Assembly (NCBI GenBank): GCA_002168015.1
Contig: NHCX01000040.1
Coordinates: 14,589 to 22,318 of the forward strand
Direction: 5' to 3'
DNA length: 7,730 bases
DNA from: Verrucomicrobia bacterium TMED44
GTDB taxonomy: Bacteria > Verrucomicrobiota > Verrucomicrobiia > Opitutales > Seribacteraceae
The notes beneath the pieces were generated by a model that ran no database searches, had not been told where the DNA came from, and was given only the letters and a program-made list of their open reading frames with translations. Position numbers and translations under genes: made by a program. Shown in pieces: positions 1 through 5,230 of this stretch. The first letter of the stretch is position 1, and every line of letters begins with the position of its first letter.

Positions 1-849
1 GTTCCTTCCGGTCGCTCCTCTTCCTCGACGCCATGTCTGGCCAGCGGGAAAATTTTTGCCGTGGGTGGGGAACGGCTTTTTTGCGTGAATGCAAAGGATG
101 GCCAGTTACTTTGGGAGTGCAGTCTTGGTACGCAAGCAGTTGCAAGTTCTCCTCTTTATCATGAGGGAAAAGTCTATGTTCTGGCTAGCTCCCTTCAGGC
201 ATTTGATGCAGAGTCAGGTAAAAGGATTTGGGAAAGTAAGACAGTTCGGGGAAAAACCGCATCGCCCGTACTGTGGAAAAACTCATGGCAAACATTGATC
301 GTCTGTAACTCATCGAAAACAGTTCTATGTCTTGACCCAGCAAATGGAAAAACCCTCTGGGAGGGGCCAGGTGGTGGGGCCTCAACACCAGCAATCTCAG
401 GTGATCTTTTAGTGGTACACGGTAAAACCGAAGATGTTGGCTTGGTCTGTTTTCAGCTCCAAGAGCAAAATATTGTCGAAAAGTGGAGGTTTCCAAAATT
501 AACCAGACGAACTGACTCCAGCCCTTTAATCTACGAAAACTATGCTCTTCTTTTCGGAGCAGGTATGCGGCTATGTCTGAATTTGGAAACTGGAGAGCTT
601 TTGCGAAAAGTACCCGCCAAGCACGATATCTCCTCCCCTATTCTGGCAGGTGGTAGAGTATTTGCTTATGAAATCAATGGATCTTTCCTGTCCGTAGTCA
701 CCGCCAAACCGGAAGGTTTTAGTTCTGAGCAGAAGTTTAAAATAAATGCACTAAAATGCACATCCCCATCGATTGTGGGAACCAAGCTACTTATTCGAAA
801 ATCAAATGGAATTGCCTGTTATGAGTTAGGCAAAAAAATCCCCAACTAA
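1..849 (+). CDS. PQQ-like beta-propeller repeat protein, C-terminal part (5' end outside window)
   Basis: The frame is open from base 1 to the TAA at 847-849, giving 282 residues. The GTG at 61 sits inside a repeat (GKIFAVGGERLFCVNAKDG) and is not the real start, so the gene begins before the window. Visible are successive beta-propeller blades of the PQQ type, each with a 'hydrophobic strand, Leu/Phe-x-Cys/Ala-hydrophobic, Asp-x-x-x-Gly-x-x-hydrophobic-Trp-Glu' pattern: CVNAKDGQLLWE (residues 28-39), AFDAESGKRIWE (about 67-78), CLDPANGKTLWE (about 110-121) and CLNLETGELLRK (about 191-202). Later blades are more degenerate. Family knowledge: such proteins are usually exported or periplasmic, either scaffold-like (BamB type) or dehydrogenase-related. 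No signal peptide can be judged because the N-terminus is missing, and no catalytic residues of quinoprotein dehydrogenases are evident, so a non-enzymatic propeller is the safer call. It converges on the helicase gene, their stop codons overlapping. Confidence 0.85.
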   Translation, partial: VPSGRSSSSTPCLASGKIFAVGGERLFCVNAKDGQLLWECSLGTQAVASSPLYHEGKVYVLASSLQAFDAESGKRIWESKTVRGKTASPVLWKNSWQTLIVCNSSKTVLCLDPANGKTLWEGPGGGASTPAISGDLLVVHGKTEDVGLVCFQLQEQNIVEKWRFPKLTRRTDSSPLIYENYALLFGAGMRLCLNLETGELLRKVPAKHDISSPILAGGRVFAYEINGSFLSVVTAKPEGFSSEQKFKINALKCTSPSIVGTKLLIRKSNGIACYELGKKIPN

Positions 850-2492
850 AGGGAATTTCTGGCAATAGAACTTTCAAATCTTTCTTTTTGCCGGGCAGGG
901 AGCAGTGGCAGGCTTGGAAGCTCCTGGGAATGAGCAGTTTCTCCAAGTATTTTTTTTGCAAGTACCTGAAGTTCTTTCCAGCGAATCGAATCAAGGGATG
1001 GGGCATGAGCTATAAGTGAAAGTAAGCTCTTCCATTCTATTTCAACCCGCTCAAGGTCTCCACTGTACAAATCCACACTGGCCTGTGCTTCGAATTGAAG
1101 CTTTTTACGATTACTAATCACTTCCATTGCACCCTCACCGTATTCTTCAGGCAATCCTCCCTTGAGGTATCCTTTACAATCTCGGAGTCCAAATGTCTCG
1201 CGGCATACCATGGCCAGCCTTGACTCCGAACTGGCGTATCCTCGGAAACGATGACCTGCTCTTAAATTGGCGAGATCAAAAACCAACTCGGCCAAGGGAT
1301 ATTTCTCATCTTCAATGGCTGCGGAAATAGCCAAGCCTTCTCCTCTGGAAAAGAAGCTAAAGATTACCCCTCGCAAAGTGGGGTGTGCCTTTTGATCAAT
1401 TAACCCGAGCTCATACCAAGCCTCAGAAGGACTTAACTTATCGAGATCACGCGAGGTATTCACCTGGCCTCGAAAAGGGGATTCATACACACGCTTTACC
1501 TTTCGCATAGGCGGGTTAAGCAAGACCTTCCCTCGGGCATCTCTCCATCCAAGTACCGCTGCATTTTCGTAACTTAAGCGGGCTCGTAGAACGTTTCCCC
1601 GATTTACGAACTCGACCAATTCCCCTCCCTGCGAGATGAGAGGGAATAAATCACGAAAAACTTCCTCCAACCCACGGCGTCGCCATACTTTTTTGGAGAA
1701 TTTCTTCCTCTGTCCTGAATTCTCCTCCGAGACCACTTCCCGCAAACGTTTACGAAATGATTTGATCAAAATAATCTTCTCATTGTTTCCCGACCCGTCT
1801 TCACTAAACATGCCGAGAGATAGTTCCCGTCCGTAAACCCGATCTTTCTTCGTTCCAAAACGACATGGATTGCCAAGCTTCACCTTGCCTAAGGTGTCTG
1901 GTAAACCCAATGGGTTAACCCACTCACCCTTAGAGAGTGCCAATGCATGGCTGAGCTTAACTTTGGTCTGTCCGCTCCGTCTCTCCCAAAGACCCACAGA
2001 ATTTCGCATCTCCACAACTTCGTCACGATTTCCTTCATCATTCTCAGTTGGAACCTTCTGCTTTTCAGCAGGTAGGCTGCCAAGAGATAAATCAAGACCC
2101 AGCCGCACCCGTTCTTCCGAAAAAAGGCGACCGGCCAGCCATCTTGCTGATTCAATAGGGTCCTCCCCTCTTTCGACCGCCGATGTCATTGCTCTCAGTA
2201 ATGCCGGCCAGTCAAGAGTTTTAGAACGATGCAACTTGAGGGGGCGCCCATCCTTTAATCGTGACTGTTTGGGGGTTACGATCACATAGCCACGGTCGTC
2301 CATTCCACGGCGTCCAGCTCTGCCAAACATTTGTAAAAGTTCATCCGGCCGTAGTAAACTCAATTCATCATCGACCCGATACTCGCGATCTGTAACCAAA
2401 ACCGAACGCATAGAAAAGTTAACCCCGGCACCCAAACCCGTTGTGGCCACAACCACCTGTAACTGACCAGCTTTAGCGAGTGGTTCGACCAC
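846..2492 (-). CDS. Helicase C-terminal fragment (RecA domain 2, motifs V-VI, plus long unassigned C-terminus)
   Basis: This is the part after the in-frame TAA. The coordinates start at GTG 2492, the first common start codon in the frame, but the frame is open back to the TAA and the homologous protein clearly begins earlier (KRRVAYHHSGL is encoded at about 2546-2514). Visible motifs, numbered from the GTG: motif V VVVATTGLGAGVNFS (13-27) and motif VI QMFGRAGRRGMDDRG (54-68), which holds the arginine fingers. An AAAAGGG run five bases before the GTG could act as a weak ribosome site. The rest, about 480 residues, is rich in Lys, Arg and Glu, contains no cysteine-based zinc site that I can see, and I do not recognise it; in Ski2-like proteins this region normally holds winged-helix and ratchet domains. 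Whether this piece is translated at all is uncertain. Confidence 0.6.
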   Translation of the reverse strand: MVEPLAKAGQLQVVVATTGLGAGVNFSMRSVLVTDREYRVDDELSLLRPDELLQMFGRAGRRGMDDRGYVIVTPKQSRLKDGRPLKLHRSKTLDWPALLRAMTSAVERGEDPIESARWLAGRLFSEERVRLGLDLSLGSLPAEKQKVPTENDEGNRDEVVEMRNSVGLWERRSGQTKVKLSHALALSKGEWVNPLGLPDTLGKVKLGNPCRFGTKKDRVYGRELSLGMFSEDGSGNNEKIILIKSFRKRLREVVSEENSGQRKKFSKKVWRRRGLEEVFRDLFPLISQGGELVEFVNRGNVLRARLSYENAAVLGWRDARGKVLLNPPMRKVKRVYESPFRGQVNTSRDLDKLSPSEAWYELGLIDQKAHPTLRGVIFSFFSRGEGLAISAAIEDEKYPLAELVFDLANLRAGHRFRGYASSESRLAMVCRETFGLRDCKGYLKGGLPEEYGEGAMEVISNRKKLQFEAQASVDLYSGDLERVEIEWKSLLSLIAHAPSLDSIRWKELQVLAKKILGETAHSQELPSLPLLPARQKERFESSIARNSL

Positions 2493-2570
2493 GCCAGCCC
2501 TTTTCAGATAATCAAGCCCACTGTGATGATAAGCTACCCGTCGCTTGAGCAGGCTTGTTAGCTCCTTACC

Positions 2571-2573
2571 TTA
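2571..2573 (-). other. In-frame TAA inside helicase gene
   Basis: The codon series around the break on the minus strand reads Gln-Lys-Lys-Val-TAA-Gly-Lys-Glu-Leu. The positions of both halves differ by a multiple of three (2571 and 846), so the break is a point change to a stop codon and not an indel. Single-base changes from CAA (Gln), GAA (Glu), AAA (Lys), TTA (Leu) or TCA (Ser) would all explain it. TGA/SECIS-type recoding does not apply to TAA. Confidence 0.85.
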
Positions 2574-3344
2574 CACCTTCTTTTGCTCCGGGCTAAGTTC
2601 CAAAGGCTCAACTTGAGGAAGTTCAACAGCTAATTGCCGGGCAAGATCTTCTGCAATGGCACGCCTTGGTGCAAAAATTAACAAGGGGCCAAGATTGGCA
2701 TTTAAAGCTCCCGCGACCAACTTGGGCCAATGACCTCGGATTTTTCTACCACGAAAAGGGCGACGCAAAAGAGTCTCCGCAAAAACTTCATCAAGAGGAA
2801 CAGGTCTTTTGCCCTCGGAAACCAATTCCACCGAACGCCCATGAGCCTGAAGCCAATCCGCAACCTCCAAAGGATTACCCACACTTCCGCTTAAGAGAAG
2901 GAGACGGGTATGGAGCGGAGCAAGTGCAATGGTCACTTCATATCCCGGCCCACGCCTTTGATCTCCAAGCAATTGATAATCATCAGCCACCAGCAAGTCT
3001 GGCCCTATTCCTCGCGACATAGATCCACGTTGGGTTTCTAGGGTTGCCACCACAATATGGGCATCGGATCGATATCTCACATCTCCGGTGACGAGGCCGA
3101 CATCCCACCCTCTTTCCTTCCAGTCCCGAAACTTATCATTGGCCAAAGCACGGGTGGGCACTGTATAAATCGCTTTTCCCTTCCACCCAGACTCAATTAA
3201 TTGTTCAAAGACAAAGGTCTTGCCCGCTCCCGTCGGTGCATGAAGAACTACATCCCTTCCTTCCCGAAGAAAATTTAATGCTTTTCGCTGCCATGTGTCT
3301 GGTAAAGCGAGTGTTTGGCCAAATTGACTGGAGTTCATTTGCAT
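2571..3344 (-). CDS. Helicase N-terminal fragment (RecA domain 1, motifs I-IV)
   Basis: This is the 257-residue product that ends at the in-frame TAA. Motifs in order: Walker A APTGAGKT (36-43), motif Ia PTRALAN (63-69), TGD (86-88) in the Ib region, motif II as DDYQ (121-124) followed by LLGDQRRGPGYE, motif III LLSGSVGNP (151-158) in place of the usual SAT, and motif IV LLIFAPRR (221-228). The GD-x-x-RG-x-x-YE stretch after motif II is typical of the Ski2/Hel308/Mtr4 group. Motif II has Asp where the catalytic Glu of DExH is expected. Start choice: ATG 3344 is preceded by AAGGTGG four bases upstream; a second in-frame ATG at 3338 lies ten bases from the same element and is equally possible. 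On its own the fragment has the ATP-binding half only and would not be expected to unwind. Confidence 0.8.
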   Translation of the reverse strand: MQMNSSQFGQTLALPDTWQRKALNFLREGRDVVLHAPTGAGKTFVFEQLIESGWKGKAIYTVPTRALANDKFRDWKERGWDVGLVTGDVRYRSDAHIVVATLETQRGSMSRGIGPDLLVADDYQLLGDQRRGPGYEVTIALAPLHTRLLLLSGSVGNPLEVADWLQAHGRSVELVSEGKRPVPLDEVFAETLLRRPFRGRKIRGHWPKLVAGALNANLGPLLIFAPRRAIAEDLARQLAVELPQVEPLELSPEQKKV

Positions 3345-3431
3345 TTATCCACCTTTTCCCTTTCATAAATAAGTTTTGGAATAATACGATGAAAACTTAT
3401 CGCGAATCTGCTAAATACAACAACCTCCCAG
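3345..3431. promoter_or_regulatory. Divergent intergenic region between the helicase gene and folA
   Basis: These 87 AT-rich bases separate the two divergent starts and must hold the promoters of both the helicase gene and the folA-lysA cluster, unless either is read from further away. On the minus strand TATTAT (3386-3381) is a one-mismatch -10 hexamer about 37 bases from the helicase ATG, but I see no good -35 at 16-18 bases from it. On the plus strand only weak candidates exist (TACGAT at 3385-3390). No operator-like inverted repeat or riboswitch-sized leader is present; the region is too short for a lysine or SAM riboswitch. Confidence 0.4.
3349..3355 (-). promoter_or_regulatory. Shine-Dalgarno-like site of the helicase gene
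   Basis: On the minus strand AAGGTGG lies four bases before ATG 3344 and ten before ATG 3338, so it does not decide between the two starts. It is the only clear Shine-Dalgarno-like element before a gene start in the window: folA and lysA have none. Confidence 0.45.
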
Positions 3432-3905
3432 ATGATTAATCTTATTGTAGCCTGCGGAAACAACCGTGTAATTGGCAAGAATGGTCGACTTCCCTGGACA
3501 ATACCTGAAGATTGGGATTATTTTATGAATACAACCAGTGGGGGTTCGATGATAATGGGAAAAACCTGCTATGATGAATTTGCACCCCATTCTCATGACC
3601 GAGAGGTCATTGCCTTGACCAGAGACCATACTTTTCGTTTCCCGCATGCTAAGACCGCTCATTCCTTGACGCATGCCCTCTCACTTGCCGAAAACGAGCA
3701 AATATGGATTTGTGGAGGGGAAGCCCTTTATCAAGAAGCTTTTCCTCTGGCCTCTCGGTTGTACCTAACATTAATTGAACACGATTTTGAAGGAGATGTT
3801 TTCTTCCCTTCATGGGAGAAAACTTTCTCCAAGATTCTCACGCAAAGAAAAGTGCAAACGGAAGAATTTACCCTCGAATTTCTTGTACTCGAAAAAAATG
3901 AATAA
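3432..3905 (+). CDS. folA: Dihydrofolate reductase
   Basis: It reduces 7,8-dihydrofolate to tetrahydrofolate with NADPH in the cytoplasm, maintaining the folate pool for thymidylate, purine and methionine synthesis. The 157-residue length is normal for chromosomal bacterial DHFR (E. coli 159). Key features line up almost without gaps with the E. coli enzyme: the Met20-type loop NRVIGKNGRLPW (11-22), Trp22, the catalytic acid Asp27 in PEDW (25-28), the NADPH-binding stretch IMGKTCYDE (41-49), the second NADPH loop ICGGEALY (93-100), Thr113 in LYLTLIEHDFEGDVFFP (110-126), and the closing strand. The start is ATG 3432; no Shine-Dalgarno sequence is visible before it. No thymidylate synthase gene, a frequent partner, is adjacent. 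Instead lysA follows 62 bases downstream in the same direction, so folA may be the first gene of a folA-lysA-gamma-synthase transcript. Confidence 0.95.
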   Translation: MINLIVACGNNRVIGKNGRLPWTIPEDWDYFMNTTSGGSMIMGKTCYDEFAPHSHDREVIALTRDHTFRFPHAKTAHSLTHALSLAENEQIWICGGEALYQEAFPLASRLYLTLIEHDFEGDVFFPSWEKTFSKILTQRKVQTEEFTLEFLVLEKNE

Positions 3906-3967
3906 AGATTGGCTAGCCCCGAAAGCTTGCCACATAACAGACGATCTCTATTATCTGTAACACTTCA

Positions 3968-5230
3968 ATGACAAACTTACAGTTTTTAACTCACGAAGAT
4001 CTGGAACAAATCCGCATGGAATTTGGTACACCGAGCTTTGTTTATGACGAAAATACTTTGCGTAACAAAGCACAGGCATTACAGGCATTCCCGCATGCGT
4101 TCGGGTTCTTTCCCCGATACGCCATGAAAGCTGCTCCCACAGCAGCTGTTCTTCGTATCTTCAACGAGGCTGGACTGGGAATTGATGCCAGTTCAATTTT
4201 TGAAGTTGAGCGGGCAGTTCGATCAGGCTTTGGCACAGAATCAATTTCCCTGAGCACCCAAGAGCTTGCTGACGACTTCCGCTATTGGGCACAGGATGGA
4301 GTTAAAATAAATCTTTGTTCTCTCAATCAAATCCAAAAATTCGGATCCTGGAAAGTGGGCGAACCTGTCGGTCTGAGATTTAATCCAGGAACCGGATCAG
4401 GAGGCACAAATCGAACAAATGTCGGAGGTCCATCCAGCAGTTTTGGTATTTGGAAAGATGATTTGGAAAAAGCCCGGGAACTTTGCGATCAGTTTGACCT
4501 CCAGGTTGAACGAATTCATACCCATATTGGTTCAGGTTCTGACCCTGAAGTTTGGAAAAATGTCGCAGGTATGAGTCTTGATTTGGTTCGGGCTTTTCCG
4601 TCAGTCCATACTTTGAATCTTGGCGGAGGTTTCAAAGTTGCACGGATGCCCGATGAAGTCGCTACGGATTTGCAGGAAATCGGGGAATCCGTCAAAACCA
4701 TCTTTGAGGATTTCGCTAGAGACACGGGCCGAGAACTTAAACTCGAGGTAGAACCCGGAACATTTTTAGTGGCCCATGCCTGCTGTCTGGTCTCTTCTAT
4801 TCAAGATATTACTGATACCGGAACGGATGGATATCGTTTTATTAAACTGGATGCTGGAATGACTGAGGTACTTAGACCGAGCCTTTATGGGGCTCAGCAT
4901 CCTATCCATATTGTGCCGGAACCAGAGCAATTATCTTCGCGAAAAACAGTAGAACAAGTTGTGGTCGGACACTGCTGTGAATCTGGTGATTTGCTTACAC
5001 CAGCTCCGGGTGACCCCGAAGAATTGGCACCACGAAAAATGATTGAGGGTGAGGTTGGTGATTTTTGCGTGATTGATAGCGTGGGTGCCTATTGTTCCTC
5101 GATGACGACCAAAAACTACAATTCTTTTCCTGAAGCCGCTGAAGTTTTAAAAAAGAAAGAAGGAAATCTTGCATTAATCCGAAAGCGTCAAACCTTTGAA
5201 CAGTTAATTGAAAACGAAGTTGTTCCGTGA
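3968..5230 (+). CDS. lysA: Diaminopimelate decarboxylase
   Basis: It converts meso-diaminopimelate to L-lysine and CO2, the last step of lysine synthesis, using pyridoxal phosphate; cytoplasmic. The 420 residues match the family length and its fold-type III barrel. Visible: PLP lysine K54 in YAMKAAPT (51-58), DASSIFEVERA (73-83), HTHIGSG (184-190), the glycine loop LNLGGGF (216-222), EPGT (262-265), LDAGMTEVLRPSLYGAQH (294-311) with the substrate-contacting Arg and Tyr, CCESGD (336-341), and the closing GAYCSSM (373-379) and YNSFPEAAEVL (384-394). The CES and RPSLY motifs favour DAP decarboxylase over ornithine or arginine decarboxylases. Oddities: EPGT replaces the usual EPGR, whose Arg contacts the PLP phosphate region, and SSSFGIW (156-162) replaces the common SKFGI; this may mark a subgroup. 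ATG 3968 has no Shine-Dalgarno sequence. Its TGA overlaps the next gene's GTG, indicating translational coupling. Confidence 0.92.
   Translation: MTNLQFLTHEDLEQIRMEFGTPSFVYDENTLRNKAQALQAFPHAFGFFPRYAMKAAPTAAVLRIFNEAGLGIDASSIFEVERAVRSGFGTESISLSTQELADDFRYWAQDGVKINLCSLNQIQKFGSWKVGEPVGLRFNPGTGSGGTNRTNVGGPSSSFGIWKDDLEKARELCDQFDLQVERIHTHIGSGSDPEVWKNVAGMSLDLVRAFPSVHTLNLGGGFKVARMPDEVATDLQEIGESVKTIFEDFARDTGRELKLEVEPGTFLVAHACCLVSSIQDITDTGTDGYRFIKLDAGMTEVLRPSLYGAQHPIHIVPEPEQLSSRKTVEQVVVGHCCESGDLLTPAPGDPEELAPRKMIEGEVGDFCVIDSVGAYCSSMTTKNYNSFPEAAEVLKKKEGNLALIRKRQTFEQLIENEVVP

Larger units (their letters stand above)
846..3344 (-). pseudogene. Ski2-like DEAD/DEAH-box helicase interrupted by one in-frame stop codon
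   Basis: Reading from ATG at 3344 to TAG at 848-846, one frame holds a complete superfamily 2 helicase of 832 codons before the stop, except that codon 258 is TAA (2573-2571). No frame change occurs: the 26 codons just after the TAA, before the next usable start, encode KRRVAYHHSGLDYLKRAG, the conserved block that begins the second RecA domain of Ski2-like helicases. The break therefore falls between motif IV and motif V of what was one protein. The remaining 831 codons show no frameshift or further stop, so the lesion is recent, is a sequencing or assembly error, or is tolerated. Family knowledge: Ski2-like enzymes are ATP-dependent 3'-5' RNA or DNA helicases in the cytoplasm. If the TAA is real, neither half alone has the full set of ATPase motifs. 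The large C-terminal half, about 480 residues after motif VI, matches no domain I can name. Confidence 0.8.

Noticed and set aside
61..63. GTG as start of the propeller gene
   Set aside because: The frame is open upstream to base 1, and the residues before it (GKIFA) belong to the same propeller blade, so the gene is partial.
1911..1922. Perfect 12-base palindrome TGGGTTAACCCA
   Set aside because: It sits inside the helicase coding sequence, encoding Trp-Val-Asn-Pro, far from any start; it occurs once in the window and is best explained by chance.
1870..2289. 139-codon plus-strand open frame opposite the helicase gene
   Set aside because: The peptide is low in recognisable motifs and rich in Ser, Arg and Pro, as expected for an antisense shadow of a conserved coding strand that carries motif VI and its downstream region.
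3411..3674. 87-codon minus-strand open frame opposite the start of folA
   Set aside because: It lies antisense to the conserved DHFR active-site region and has no motif of its own; a shadow frame.
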